64,000 nt of DNA from Boseongicola sp. SB0665_bin_10 (GCA_009838075.1 VXSG01000114.1:1-64000), one strand, 5' to 3'; positions 47,778-57,792 are shown, counted from the stretch's first letter. The notes: generated by a model not told the origin, from the letters alone. Numbers and translations are program-made.

Positions 47778-49040
47778 ATGATCGCCCCTGAAGACAAGGC
47801 ATTCCTGACCGGCCTGTTCGATGCCGCCGTTGCCGCCGCCGATCCCGGCAAGGTGCTGGAACGGCACTTGCCTGGCAAGCCAGGCGGCCGGACAGTGGTT
47901 GTGGGTGCCGGGAAGGGCGCGGCACAGATGGCCGCAGCCTTCGAGAATCTATGGGACGCGCCGCCCGAAGGCGTGGTCGTGACCCGGTACGGATTTGCGG
48001 TTCCGACGCGCAGCGTTCGCGTGCTGACCGCCTCCCATCCGGTGCCGGACGAGGCGGGAATTGCTGCCGGCAAGGCGCTGATCGAAGCCGTGTCAGGATT
48101 GACGGAAGAAGACCTGGTTGTCGCGCTCATCTGCGGCGGCGGGTCGGCGCTGTTGCCGGCGCCTCCAAGCGGATTGACGCTACAGGACGAGCAGGCGCTT
48201 AACCGTGCGCTCTTAAATTCGGGTGCGCCCATTTCGGCCATGAATGCCGTCCGAAGGCATGTCAGCACGATCAAGGGCGGTCGGCTGGCGCTGGCGGCAC
48301 ATCCCGCACGCGTCGTCAGCCTGATCGTGTCAGACGTCCCGGGAGACGATCCGGCCCAGGTTGCGTCGGGACCGACGGTGCCGGATCGAACCGGGCTGGA
48401 CGCAGCGCGGGGACTAGTCGACGCCCACCAGATCAATTTGCCCGACCGGATTGGCGCCTATCTCGACACCGCAGCTGACGCCCCGTCCCCGGACGACGAG
48501 CGGTTTGCCCGCAACACGGTCTCGATCATTGCCTCGGCACGGATCTCCCTCGAAGCGGCGGCTGCTCGCGCGGAGCGGCACGGCATTCGCGCCTTCATCC
48601 TGTCCGATGCCGTGGAGGGCGAGGCGCGCGATGTCGGGCGTGTCCATGCCGCGATCGCCCGGGAGACACGGCTTCGCGACCGCCCGTTCGCAACGCCCGC
48701 GGTGATCCTGTCCGGAGGGGAGACGACCGTGACCGTTGACGCTGGCGGCGGGCGCGGAGGGCGAAACACCGAGTTCCTGCTTTCATTTGCCGGCGGCGTC
48801 GAAGGGCTGGACGTAACCGCTCTCGCCGCAGATACGGACGGGATTGACGGCACCGAAGACTGCGCCGGCGCGTTCGTGGATGGCCGGACCTGGGAACGGC
48901 TGCGCAAGGCGCGAATGGATCCTGGATCACTTCTTGCCCGGCACGACAGCTGGACAGGACTTGATGCGCTTGGAGATCTGTTCACGCCAGGCCCGACCGG
49001 GACGAACGTCAATGACTTCAGGGCAATTCTGGTCCGCTGA
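47778..49040 (+). CDS. Glycerate 2-kinase, MOFRL type
   Basis: This 420-residue protein has RTVVVGAGKGAAQMAAAFE, TASHPVPDEAGIAAGKAL, VALICGGGSALLPAPPSGLT and NAVRRHVSTIKGGRLALAAH in the N-terminal DUF4147 domain. The C-terminal MOFRL domain has VILSGGETTVTVDAGGGRGG, RNTEFLLSF and ADTDGIDG near the end. It phosphorylates D-glycerate to 2-phosphoglycerate. The start is the ATG at 47778. It stands alone between spacer regions. Confidence 0.93.
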   Translation: MIAPEDKAFLTGLFDAAVAAADPGKVLERHLPGKPGGRTVVVGAGKGAAQMAAAFENLWDAPPEGVVVTRYGFAVPTRSVRVLTASHPVPDEAGIAAGKALIEAVSGLTEEDLVVALICGGGSALLPAPPSGLTLQDEQALNRALLNSGAPISAMNAVRRHVSTIKGGRLALAAHPARVVSLIVSDVPGDDPAQVASGPTVPDRTGLDAARGLVDAHQINLPDRIGAYLDTAADAPSPDDERFARNTVSIIASARISLEAAAARAERHGIRAFILSDAVEGEARDVGRVHAAIARETRLRDRPFATPAVILSGGETTVTVDAGGGRGGRNTEFLLSFAGGVEGLDVTALAADTDGIDGTEDCAGAFVDGRTWERLRKARMDPGSLLARHDSWTGLDALGDLFTPGPTGTNVNDFRAILVR

Positions 49041-49550
49041 ACAGCCTTTCGGACCGATGCGGCCATAGCACACTGGCCGAAACGGGCGTGAAGGCATTTT
49101 CCGGTTGCGCAATTGAACGCAATCTGGCTTGGCTCGACGTGCCGAGCGTCCTGGAACCCCGCTTTGCGACCTCGTGGCTGCCGCGCGGGACGATCGGGCC
49201 GGCGATTCTGTGCGGTCCGTGCGCGATGAGGGTTTCTCGCGCGTTCTCGTCCTCAATGCCGACAGCGTGCGGACAGGCATGATCAACCGGGCTGCGGCCC
49301 TTGATCACCTTGTGCCTGCCGAGATGCGCTTCGTCGTCGACGAGGGAAATGGGTGCCGAGCTGCGCCATCATTGCATGAACATGCCAACGACGACTTGAG
49401 CGGATCTTCATTTGGGGTCAGGCAGGACTCGTTCGCGCATCAAGGCGCCGGCGGTCGGTTCCGGCGGATCCGGCCGGTCTTGCATGGCAACATCTGGCGG
49501 GGTCGATCTCCAGAAGCTTGAAGGCCGGTCCTGCGCCCCCGTCCGGAATC
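49041..49550. other. Intergenic, 510 bases, with a possible gene fragment
   Basis: No complete gene is recognised. On the minus strand, 49624-49500 reads GRFDDTRTATLDFNL, which resembles the N-terminus of small clan-AA aspartyl proteases often paired with short acidic proteins; no DTGA motif follows, so at best a remnant. The plus-strand frame 49129-49521 has no identifiable domain. Confidence 0.35.
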
Positions 49551-49880
49551 CTATGCAGGTTGAAGTCCAGCGTCGCGGTACGGGTATCGTCGAATCGGCC
49601 TTGCCACGGTGTCGTTCTGCTCACAGGTATATCCTACGTCGAATGCAGCGGGCTCACCAATGCGAACGAGGAAGAATGTCCCTTCGGGGACGGCGCGTTC
49701 GGCCTCTTCCATAGCGTCCTCGGGATATTTCCCGAAATAGGCGTCCTCGTTGAACACATCGATTGCCAGGAATTCGCCTTTGTGCGAACTTTCGTAATGA
49801 CTGCGAAACTTATCCTCGTAAAGGCGTTCCGCCGCATCCGCGATCTCTTCTGGCGACATGGTGCGTTGGTTGTCGGTCAT
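49551..49880 (-). CDS. Uncharacterised acidic protein, 109 residues
   Basis: The sequence contains ADAAERLYEDKFRSHYESSH, GEFLAIDVFNEDAYFGKYPE and AVPEGTFFLVRIGEPAAFDV. I recognise the pattern of a conserved small protein usually followed by an aspartyl protease-like gene, but cannot name a function. The ATG at 49880 (MTDNQRTMSPEEI) is preferred; an upstream in-frame start at 49961 adds 27 residues. Its presumed partner downstream is broken. Confidence 0.6.
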   Translation of the reverse strand: MTDNQRTMSPEEIADAAERLYEDKFRSHYESSHKGEFLAIDVFNEDAYFGKYPEDAMEEAERAVPEGTFFLVRIGEPAAFDVGYTCEQNDTVARPIRRYPYRDAGLQPA

Positions 49881-50023
49881 GTCATTCTCCCTAATTGTCC
49901 ATCCCAGATGCAAGGGAGCGTCGCGTCCACTCTGGCAAAGAAATGCACACCCTCCTGACAACCGGCTCGCAACAACATACCATAATCCGCAGAGACGGAT
50001 GAACTTCCGGGGGCGCGTCAGCG

Positions 50024-51025
50024 CTATCTTGCGCCAGGCGCAATTCCGTTTGACAGCCCGTTGTCAGTTACCAGTTCCCGATAGAGGAGACGCTTGCCGA
50101 CCATCCCGGCCACGGTTCCCTTCATCTGGTCGATGGTGTCCTGATTGCGGATGTTGTGACGTCCGGCAAATTCCTGAACGTACCGATCAAGGTGCTTTGG
50201 CGACATCTTGTGGTAGATGCCCTCGTGCCCGCGCTTCATCATCGCCCAATGGGACTCGATGCCGTTGGCATGGGCTTGCTCACGGACGTATTCCTTGACC
50301 GAGTGATTGACGCATTCGTGGTCAAACGGCATTCCCTTGTACGCCTTGGCTTCGTCCGTGTATACCTTGGCGTCTTCATCAACATGATCCGCGATGAACC
50401 CCTGCAACGTCGGCTTGTCCGTTGACTGGACGACCTTGGCAGTCACCTTGCCGCTGGCGCGATCCTTCATGCCGACCACAACCTTCTTGCCGCTCGGCCC
50501 TTGGGCATGCCCGGCTTCCTTGCGTTCCCTGCGCTTCTTGTTCGACATGTTCTTCACCTTGCCGCCAAAGTTGGTCTCGTCAACCTCGGCCGGACCCGCG
50601 AACGGTTCGGAGTCTTCCTCGAACACTTTGCGAAGACGATGCATCATGAACCAGGCAGCCTTTTGGCTGATCTAGAGTTCGCGGCGAAGGTGCGTCGATG
50701 AATTCCCCTTGATCTTCGTCATGAACATGTAGATGCCGATTGCCCACGGGCGGCACTTCAGGTTCGACCCTTCCATGACCGTGCCGGTCTTGGTGCTGAA
50801 CAAGGTCCGGCTCTTGCCGCTGTAGCAATCGCGGCAGCGATGGGCCATGGTCTTGTGCTTGATGTCGCACTGAACGTTGAACGAGCCGCACTTCGGGCAG
50901 TAGGGGCCATCAGGCCACCGGTGCTCTGCAATCCACTCACGCGCCTTGTCTTCGTCGCTGAACATGTCTGCGACTTCGATGAAGCTGAGTCCTTCGCGGA
51001 ACGATTTTTCCGGTGCATTGCCCAT
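50024..51025 (-). pseudogene. IS1595-family transposase interrupted by an amber stop
   Basis: The N-terminal part (51025 down to 50675) has the zinc ribbon PYCPKCGSFNVQ with CRDC, then WAIGIYMFMTKIKGNSSTHL. A TAG at 50672-50674 follows. The same frame continues ISQKAAWFMMHRLRKVFEED, the DDE catalytic EVDETNFGG, KVYTDEAKAYKGMPFDHECV and HANGIESHWAMMKRGHEGIY to 50024. One base change at the TAG is all that disrupts it, so inactivation is recent or suppressed. The start is the ATG at 51025. Terminal inverted repeats were not identified. Confidence 0.85.
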
Positions 51026-51790
51026 TCGGCTCTCCCTTTCCTTGTGACAAGCATGGCCGGAATAGGTCGATTGCACGAAGTTGGGAACGACCAGGATTCC
51101 TGCACATCCCCAAAATTGGGGGACATTCGGAAAATTTCAGGGGTTCACATTTTTTGGTGAGTTGCCGGGCTTGCAGGCGGGCGTCTATGCCATTCCCAGG
51201 CGTTGTGGCCGGTGTGGAAGTCAGGAGACGAATGTGGTGACGGACAGGAGCGGAACTGAAGCATCCGTCCGCATTCGGGCCCTGTCCTGCATCTGCGTCT
51301 TGCTGTCGCCGCATCTTGCATGGGCAAGAGGTGGCGCTGCGGGCCACGCGGCACTGGCGGAGTGCGTCCTGTCGCGAACGCAGGTCGTCCCGATGCTCGC
51401 GGCAGCCCGGACGTCGCCGTTCCGAAAGGCCGCGTGCGGCCAGATCGTGCCGCCTTGCGCATGCGGCAACCCGAACGGGATTGTCCGCCTCCGTGGTTGC
51501 ATTGCAGACCGAAGATTCCGTTGTGCTGCGACCAAACGGCATGTCGTTGCCTGCACGTGGCGACTGCCGGGCATGGCCGCAAGTGCGGCACGCGCCTCAC
51601 GGCAGCCCGCTGGACGATGCGGCGTGACGTTGGCTGTCGCCGGATTGCCGTCCCAATGTGCTGACAGAGGACTGTCAGCCATGCGTCTGCAACCGGCCTT
51701 TCTGCCAGCGTCGAGAACGGTCGCTCCGGCACATGCAAATGCATCCAGACGACTGTTGGCCAGATCGAACACTTTGAAAAGGGAATGGAA
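51026..51790. other. Intergenic, 765 bases, between IS1595 and the caspase cluster
   Basis: A 6-bp stem hairpin (CCCCAA-AA-TTGGGG) lies at 51108-51121, about 80 bases beyond the transposase start, and could belong to the IS end. A frame from a GTG near 51236 has a signal-like stretch (ALSCICVLLSPHLAWARG) followed by Arg/Ala-rich sequence with no domain. It may hold the promoter for the caspase cluster. No complete gene is supported. Confidence 0.4.
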
Positions 51791-52897
51791 ATGATCAGTT
51801 TGTTGAACGCAGGGTCGGTCCTCAAGGCTCCACTCGCTGGTGTGGCCGCTCTCATTCTGGCGACGCAGGCAATCTGCGAAACGCCTGCGGCCTCGTCTCT
51901 CGACCGGAACCTCAAGCCCGAGCAGGCGGTTGCGAACACGCTGAACGTCCCTACCGGTGGCCTGTCGGTCCGCCTTGGCATCGGAAATCCGCGCGGTGTG
52001 TACAGCCTCGGGGACAAGCTTGAGCTGAGTGTCGAGACGAACAGGGCGGCCTATGTCACGGTCCTCAACATCGGCGTCGACGGCACGACGACGGTCCTCT
52101 ACCCGTATCTTGACGGGACCGACAACCTGGTCCGGCCGGACGGTCCGGTCTGGATCTCAGGCATGGACAGCGGCGTTGACATCCGGTTTCACGCCCCGGC
52201 CGGCACCGATCTGGTGAAGGCGTTCGCCTCGACCGCGAAGATCCCCCTGCTGGATCCCGCCGAGATCACGCGTTCTGCCTCGAGAGTGGGCACGGCGCGG
52301 ATCCGCATGCGCAACCTGGTGCCCGAAATCCAGGAGACCATCGACGCGAACGCCGACGGGATCGAGTGGGCCGTCGACACGGTTGCGGTGACATCGGTGG
52401 CGGGACCGGTGCCGGTCGCCGAGGATGCCGGCCAGACAGTGAGCGTGCACGAGCCGTTCGGCCTTTCCATCCACACGAGCAAGCTGGTCTACGGGATCGG
52501 CGAGCCGGTGCAGATTGCGGTCACGTCGGCCCGGGACTGCAGTCTCACGGTCTACAACATCGGCACCTCCGGCGCGGTGCGGCGGATCTTTCCGCATTCG
52601 GTGAGACCCGGTCACCTGGTGTCTGCCGGCGAGACCGTGAACATCCCGGGCGACGACGGCGACATCCTGCTTGCATCGGTGGGCCCGGCCGGCGTCGAGA
52701 GCCTGCTGGCGCTTTGCACCTCGGAGGCGGCCGCTTCGCTTGGCACGGAGGCGGAGTTCGTCGGCCAGCTCTTTCCGATAGTGGGTGACTGGTCGTCTCT
52801 CAGCGCGCGCGACCTGTCGGTGATCGCCGTTCCGGGCGACAGGTTCCTGGGTCACGGGGAGACGGCGCGCGCCGTGGCGGCGATCCTGGTGCGATAG
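51791..52897 (+). CDS. Exported protein with two DUF4384 domains
   Basis: About 368 residues. An N-terminal export signal (SVLKAPLAGVAALILATQAI) is followed by two DUF4384 units: LSVRLGIGNPRGVYSLGDKL with AYVTVLNIGVDGTTTVLYPY (about 55-140), and FGLSIHTSKLVYGIGEPVQI with CSLTVYNIGTSGAVRRIFPH (about 215-300). DUF4384 is a beta-sandwich often attached to bacterial caspases; here it stands alone with two copies. The ATG at 51791 has GGGA six bases upstream; the ATG at 51785 is the alternative. First gene of the caspase cluster, 117 bases before the WD40-caspase gene. Confidence 0.78.
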   Translation: MISLLNAGSVLKAPLAGVAALILATQAICETPAASSLDRNLKPEQAVANTLNVPTGGLSVRLGIGNPRGVYSLGDKLELSVETNRAAYVTVLNIGVDGTTTVLYPYLDGTDNLVRPDGPVWISGMDSGVDIRFHAPAGTDLVKAFASTAKIPLLDPAEITRSASRVGTARIRMRNLVPEIQETIDANADGIEWAVDTVAVTSVAGPVPVAEDAGQTVSVHEPFGLSIHTSKLVYGIGEPVQIAVTSARDCSLTVYNIGTSGAVRRIFPHSVRPGHLVSAGETVNIPGDDGDILLASVGPAGVESLLALCTSEAAASLGTEAEFVGQLFPIVGDWSSLSARDLSVIAVPGDRFLGHGETARAVAAILVR

Positions 52898-53014
52898 GGA
52901 TTCATGACGGTCCTGGCGCGGCGATCGACCTTCGCGACTCCCGCTGGCGGCCAGGACAAATGGAGGGGCGGTCATGCCTGAATTGGGTCGCCGGAATCTT
53001 TATGGAAGCGAACA

Positions 53015-56000
53015 ATGACAGGAAGCCCTGAACGGTCGACTTTGCATGCATGCCCGGCGGGCCGGTTTGCAGCACTGCTCTTGGCGATCTTGCTGACCGC
53101 GACGGTCCCGGCATTCGCCGTCGCGGAAACCTGGCGGGTCAAGGACGGTTTCGATCTCAACGCCCGCTCCGGGCCGGGCACGGAACACCACGTTGTCGAG
53201 ACGCTTCCCTCTGGCACGATCGTGGAGGAGCTTGGACGCGCCGGAAGCTGGAGCAGGGTCAGGACGCCGGGAGGTACAGTCGCATTCGTGCATAACAGGT
53301 ACCTGGTGGCGCTCCCCGCCGCCCCGGCCGGCCGCGCCGCTCCAATGCAACGCGCGGACCACAGGGGCGTTGAAGGGCCGACGCGCTGGGCCTTGCAACT
53401 TCAACTTGGCCACCGCGGCGATGTCGATCACGTCGCGTTCAGCCCAGACGGCCGGATCGTCGCGACGGCATCCAGTGGCAACGTGCATTTCTGGGAAGTC
53501 GAAGACGGACGAGAACTGAGAGTTCTGCATGGGGGTGCGAAGGAAGTCGGGCTCGGCAAGCATGAGATCGTGTTCAGCCCAGACGGCCGGATGCTCGCGA
53601 CAGTGTCCGGTGGCAGCGTGCATTTCTGGGAAGTCGAAACCGGTCAAGAGATTCGGCACCTTGATCTGGAAATCGCCAATGAGTTCGAACGGATCACCGC
53701 AGTTGAGTTCAGCCCGGACCTGCAATTCCTTGCTGTGGGAACCTGGGCCGGAGAAGTGGCTCTCTGGGACATCGGAGCCGGACGGGAGCCGAGGGTTCTG
53801 AAAGCGCGTGACGGCGGCAGGATCGGCTCCGTCGCATTCAGCCCGGACTCAAGGCGTCTTGCTGCGGGAACCTTCGCCGGCGAGGTGGCTCTCTGGGACA
53901 TCGGAGCCGGACGGGAGCCGAGGGTTCTGAAAGCGCGTGATGGCGGCAGGATCGATTCCGTTGCCTTCAGCCCTGGCGGTCGCACAATCGCGGGACTTGA
54001 CGCTTCCTGGGACCTGGCGACCGTCGATCTGTATCTGTGGGATGTCGAAACGGGGCGAGAACTGCTGCGTCGATCTACGGACATCAACACCTACCTGCTG
54101 TCTCCGGGGGCAAGTTTCAGCCCGGACGGCGGCACTCTCGCGATCAGGTCACTTGCGCCGGGTGGATCCTCTGGCAATCCGGGAATTGGCAGCGTGCACC
54201 TCCTTGATGCCAAGACCGGTCAGGAGTTTCTGGTTCTTGATAAGGATCAGGGGATGGTCCTTGACATTGCGTTCAGCCCGGACGGGCAGACGCTTGCCGT
54301 GGGAACCGAGGTCGGGGTTGCCGTTCTTTGGGATGCTGAAACCTGGCATGTGAAGCAGGAATTGCGAGGGCACGCGACCACTGCCGTCAGCACTTCGTTC
54401 AGCCCGGATGGCCGCATATTTGCTTCCGGGCAACAGGCCAACGACTATTACGGTGAAGCCTTTGTCCACCTCTGGGACGCGGAAACGGGGGGTGTAACGC
54501 GAAATTTCCGGGGCCACATGAACCGAATTGCCGACATTGCCTTCAGTCCTGACAGCCGCACCATCGCGACCCTTTCGACCGGAATATGGCAGAACAGCAT
54601 CGTTGGCTTCCACGATGTCGAAACCGGAAACGAACTGCAATTGATGGACGACGAGGTGGCAATTGTTGATGCGGAGTTTTGTGCTGACGGCCGTGCAGTG
54701 GCCACGACCTCCTGGCGCAATGAAGCGGCGCTCTACGTCAGGACCGGGAGCGACACGCACTTTTCCAGAAAGGAAGTGCCAGGCTGGGTCCATACCTTTG
54801 CATGCAACCCGGAAGGTCGCATCTTTGCAGTTCCTGGTTTTTTCCAAAGCAAGCGCATACCGCTCCTGGATGCCGAAACCGGTCGCGAACTGCATGTGCT
54901 TGAGGAGAAGGATTCCCTGGTCTTCCAGGACGGTTCGTTCAGCCCGGATGGCCGAACTCTTGCCACGTTTTCGTCCGGTTCCGACTCACGCAGCGTGGTA
55001 CGCCTATGGAGTACGGACAGCGGTCGCGAACTTCGCGAAGTCGAGATCCCAAGCCAACTTGGCCGCAGAATGGGCGCAAGTCCAAGGAGGATCGAGTTCA
55101 GTGCCGATTCCGGGGCCGTTGCCATTGCCGGAGGCAGAAACCAGTTCGGCGCCTCCATGCCCTACCTTCCGCTGCTCGTGCTCGACGCGCAAGGCGGCAC
55201 CTTGGCATTTGCGCGGGAGTTCGCGCCTGACCTGGAAAGGAATGTTGAAATCGAATTCAGCCCGGACAGCCGCATGCTTGCAATCTCTTCAGGCAGCTGG
55301 ACACGTCTCCTGGACGCCGGAACCGGTCGCGAACTGCACGTGCTGGAGGGGCATGGCAGATGGATGACGAGCATCGCGTTCAGTCCGGACGGGCGCACTC
55401 TCGTGACCGCCTCTTCTGATGGCACCACGCGAATCTGGGATGTCGAAACCGGCAAGGAACTGGTCCTGCGGAGCGTGTTTGAAGACGGATCGTGGGTTGA
55501 GCTTACGCCACATGGTTTCTTCAACGCTTCGGAAGGCGGTGACAAGCACCTGTATTTCGTCCGAGGTCTCGAAACCCTCTCCCTCGACCAGCTCTACGAC
55601 GCGCTCTACCGCCCGGACCTTGTGCGCGAAGCGTTGGCCGGCGATCCGGACGGCCGGGTCGCGGCGGCGGCCGCGAGGCTGGATCTCGGCAAGGCCGTCG
55701 CCTCGGGCCTGCCGCCGGAAGTCGTCGGGCTGCGGTCGCTCGACGGCAGGAGCGTCGACGGCGACCTCGTCACCATGGAGACCGCAATCCAGCCCCGTGA
55801 CGGCGGCATCGGGCGCGTCGAGTGGCGTGTGAACGGGATCGTCCAGGGCGCCGACAGCCGGGGCCTGGGCGGCCTCGTGGCTGCGGACGCCGGGATCTTG
55901 CGGCGCGCGAGGCAGGTGCTTCTTTCGCCCGGCGAAAACGTCGTTTCCGTGGTCGCCTACAACGAGGCCAACCTGATCGCCTCCGCGCCCCTGGAGGCAA

Positions 56001-57004
56001 CCGTCGTCAGTTCCTGGCAATCGGTTGCGCAACCCTCGCTGCACGTGCTTGCGGCAGGCGTGAACGACTACTGGGACGGCCGCCTGCAACTCAACTTCGC
56101 GGTGCCGGACGCGCGCGCGATCGGCTCGGCACTGCAGAAGTCCGGGCGCGGCCTCTACGAGGACGTGAAGGTCACCTACCTGCTGGACGAAGAGGTCACG
56201 CCGGACGGCCTGTCGGCGGCCTTCGACCGGCTTGCCGGCGAGATTCGCCCGCAGGACGCGTTCGTGCTCTTCCTCGCTGGCCACGGCACGACCCATGACG
56301 GGCGCTACTATTTCCTGCCGCGTGACTTTCGCTACGCGGGCGAGGACGCGCTCAAGGACGCGGCGATCAGCCAGGAGCTGTTGCAGGGCTGGCTTGCAGG
56401 GATTCCGGCGCAGAAGTCCCTGCTGCTGTTTGACACCTGCGAGAGCGGGAGCCTGACGCGGGGGCCGGCAACGCGGGGTCTCGAGGAGAAGGCGGCGATC
56501 GCGCGGCTTTCGCGCGCGGTTGGGCGGACCACCCTGACGGCCTCGACGGACACGGCCCCGGCGTTGGAGGGACACCGCCAGCACGGGCTGTTCACCTACG
56601 TGCTCCTGGAGGCCCTGGCCGCTAGCGACACGGACGGCGACGACCAGGTCGAGATCACCGAGCTGATTGGCTACGTGGACGAGCGGCTGCCGGCGCTCTC
56701 CGAGGCGGTGTTCGGCTACCGGCAGGTTCCGCAGCACCGGAGCCAGGGAAGCGTCTTTTCGATCGGGCGTCCGGTGACGGTCCTTCCCGAGGCGGAGGAC
56801 CTGATCCCGCGCACGCCGACGCACGTGGTGATCTTGGCCGCCCAGGTGATCGAGACCCCCGAGGATCCGCTGGCGGTTCTGGAGAGTCTCGTTGCGGGCA
56901 CGACCCTCCGCGTGGTGGAGCAGGCGGGCGGATGGTCGCTGGTCGCGGCGCAGGGCGTGCGCCTTGGATGGATCAGGACGGCGAGCATGGCCGAACTGCG
57001 TTGA
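53015..57004 (+). CDS. SH3-WD40-caspase-SH3 protein, 1329 residues
   Basis: Domains in order: export signal (residues about 15-37), bacterial SH3 (39-100, WRVKDGFDLNARSGPGTEHH), about 15 WD40-type blades with repeated FSPDG motifs (about 128-845), a linking beta region starting WVELTPHGFFNAS (about 850-1010), a caspase/C14 domain (about 1015-1255) and a second SH3-like domain (about 1265-1329, ending LGWIRTASMAEL). The catalytic dyad is His1090 in FLAGHGTTHDG and Cys1142 in LLFDTCESGS. An EF-hand-like loop, DTDGDDQVEITE, occupies 1205-1216. The signal implies envelope or extracellular location. The ATG at 53015 has GGAAG seven bases upstream. Likely a protease whose propellers bind partners or targets. 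Confidence 0.88.
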   Translation: MTGSPERSTLHACPAGRFAALLLAILLTATVPAFAVAETWRVKDGFDLNARSGPGTEHHVVETLPSGTIVEELGRAGSWSRVRTPGGTVAFVHNRYLVALPAAPAGRAAPMQRADHRGVEGPTRWALQLQLGHRGDVDHVAFSPDGRIVATASSGNVHFWEVEDGRELRVLHGGAKEVGLGKHEIVFSPDGRMLATVSGGSVHFWEVETGQEIRHLDLEIANEFERITAVEFSPDLQFLAVGTWAGEVALWDIGAGREPRVLKARDGGRIGSVAFSPDSRRLAAGTFAGEVALWDIGAGREPRVLKARDGGRIDSVAFSPGGRTIAGLDASWDLATVDLYLWDVETGRELLRRSTDINTYLLSPGASFSPDGGTLAIRSLAPGGSSGNPGIGSVHLLDAKTGQEFLVLDKDQGMVLDIAFSPDGQTLAVGTEVGVAVLWDAETWHVKQELRGHATTAVSTSFSPDGRIFASGQQANDYYGEAFVHLWDAETGGVTRNFRGHMNRIADIAFSPDSRTIATLSTGIWQNSIVGFHDVETGNELQLMDDEVAIVDAEFCADGRAVATTSWRNEAALYVRTGSDTHFSRKEVPGWVHTFACNPEGRIFAVPGFFQSKRIPLLDAETGRELHVLEEKDSLVFQDGSFSPDGRTLATFSSGSDSRSVVRLWSTDSGRELREVEIPSQLGRRMGASPRRIEFSADSGAVAIAGGRNQFGASMPYLPLLVLDAQGGTLAFAREFAPDLERNVEIEFSPDSRMLAISSGSWTRLLDAGTGRELHVLEGHGRWMTSIAFSPDGRTLVTASSDGTTRIWDVETGKELVLRSVFEDGSWVELTPHGFFNASEGGDKHLYFVRGLETLSLDQLYDALYRPDLVREALAGDPDGRVAAAAARLDLGKAVASGLPPEVVGLRSLDGRSVDGDLVTMETAIQPRDGGIGRVEWRVNGIVQGADSRGLGGLVAADAGILRRARQVLLSPGENVVSVVAYNEANLIASAPLEATVVSSWQSVAQPSLHVLAAGVNDYWDGRLQLNFAVPDARAIGSALQKSGRGLYEDVKVTYLLDEEVTPDGLSAAFDRLAGEIRPQDAFVLFLAGHGTTHDGRYYFLPRDFRYAGEDALKDAAISQELLQGWLAGIPAQKSLLLFDTCESGSLTRGPATRGLEEKAAIARLSRAVGRTTLTASTDTAPALEGHRQHGLFTYVLLEALAASDTDGDDQVEITELIGYVDERLPALSEAVFGYRQVPQHRSQGSVFSIGRPVTVLPEAEDLIPRTPTHVVILAAQVIETPEDPLAVLESLVAGTTLRVVEQAGGWSLVAAQGVRLGWIRTASMAELR
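53756..53964 (+). repeat. Nearly identical tandem WD40 blades
   Basis: Within the WD40-caspase gene, 53756-53835 and 53885-53964 are almost base-identical (129-base period, 43 residues), both encoding VALWDIGAGREPRVLKARDG followed by SVAFSP. Other blades are far more diverged, so this is a recent in-frame blade duplication. Confidence 0.85.
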
Positions 57005-57050
57005 AGCCGGTGGCCCGGACACGGGCGAAGAAGTGCAAGGAGAAATCGAA

Positions 57051-57572
57051 GTGAACTGCAGAAACTGCTTCAGGAACAACGGAAGCGCACTTCTGGGCAT
57101 CGCCATCCTCGCGACCGCGCCGGCGGCGTCGGCGGAGGAGGTGCGCTCGAGGACCCTGTTCGATTCAGGGATGGGCACGGCGCGCGACCTGATCGTCGTC
57201 CTGAACCCGCAGAACGCGCCGGCGCCCGGCAGCGAGGTTTCGGTGTACCTGCCGGTGCGGTTCGCCTTCGACTCCGATCGCCTTTCGGACGCGGCGCGCC
57301 GAAACCTCGCGGTGATTTCGGAGGCGATGCTGGCGCCGGAGTTCGGCGACGTGATCTTCACCGTCGAGGGCCACACCGACGCAAGCGGCAGCGCCGCCTA
57401 CAACGAGGGCCTGTCGCTTCGCCGCGCGAGGTCGGCCGCCGACTACCTGGTGCGGCTCGGCGTGCCACGGTCGCGGCTTGCCGTCCGTGGCCTTGGCGAG
57501 ACTGCGCCGCTTCCCGGCGCCGACCCGCTGGCCGCCGAGCAGCGCCGGGTCGAGTTCGTCCGGCGGTTCTAG
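57051..57572 (+). CDS. OmpA-domain protein, 173 residues
   Basis: Export signal (NNGSALLGIAILATAPAASA), then an OmpA C-terminal-like domain (about 64-173): RFAFDSDRLSDAARRNLAVI, VEGHTDASGSAAYNEGLSLR, RARSAADYLVRLG, and a terminal EQRRVEFVRRF. The TDxxG Asp and following Arg of the diaminopimelate-binding site are present, so it should bind peptidoglycan. There is no beta-barrel; two early cysteines are not a clear lipobox. The GTG at 57051 has AAGGAG eight bases upstream and lies 46 bases after the WD40-caspase stop. Confidence 0.85.
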   Translation: MNCRNCFRNNGSALLGIAILATAPAASAEEVRSRTLFDSGMGTARDLIVVLNPQNAPAPGSEVSVYLPVRFAFDSDRLSDAARRNLAVISEAMLAPEFGDVIFTVEGHTDASGSAAYNEGLSLRRARSAADYLVRLGVPRSRLAVRGLGETAPLPGADPLAAEQRRVEFVRRF

Positions 57573-57792
57573 CGGCAATGGGCCTTGCAGCGCATCTCTT
57601 CCTCGTCCCGCCGGTCCGCGGCCTGGTGACGGCCGTGCGGGCAACGCAGGACGCCGGCCACGTCGGCAAGCGCGCTGCCTGCGGGCGACGCCGTCTCGCC
57701 GGCCGCAGTCCGGCCTGCGGGCGCCTCGCGGCACGTCGCGCTTCCGGCGCAGGCCTTGCCTCGTCGTTCGGCGACCGCCGTCCGCGAGGAAG

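Noticed and set aside
45849-47867. 672-codon antisense frame over gpsA, EVE and DUF1761 genes
   Set aside because: Spans several well-supported genes and has no recognisable domain.
51236-51794. Possible exported protein before the caspase cluster
   Set aside because: A signal-like stretch exists, but the following sequence is Arg/Ala-rich with no domain, and alternative frames look equally good.
55289-57376. 695-codon open frame antisense to the WD40-caspase gene
   Set aside because: It is a shadow of G+C-rich third positions; no domains, while the sense strand has clear catalytic motifs.
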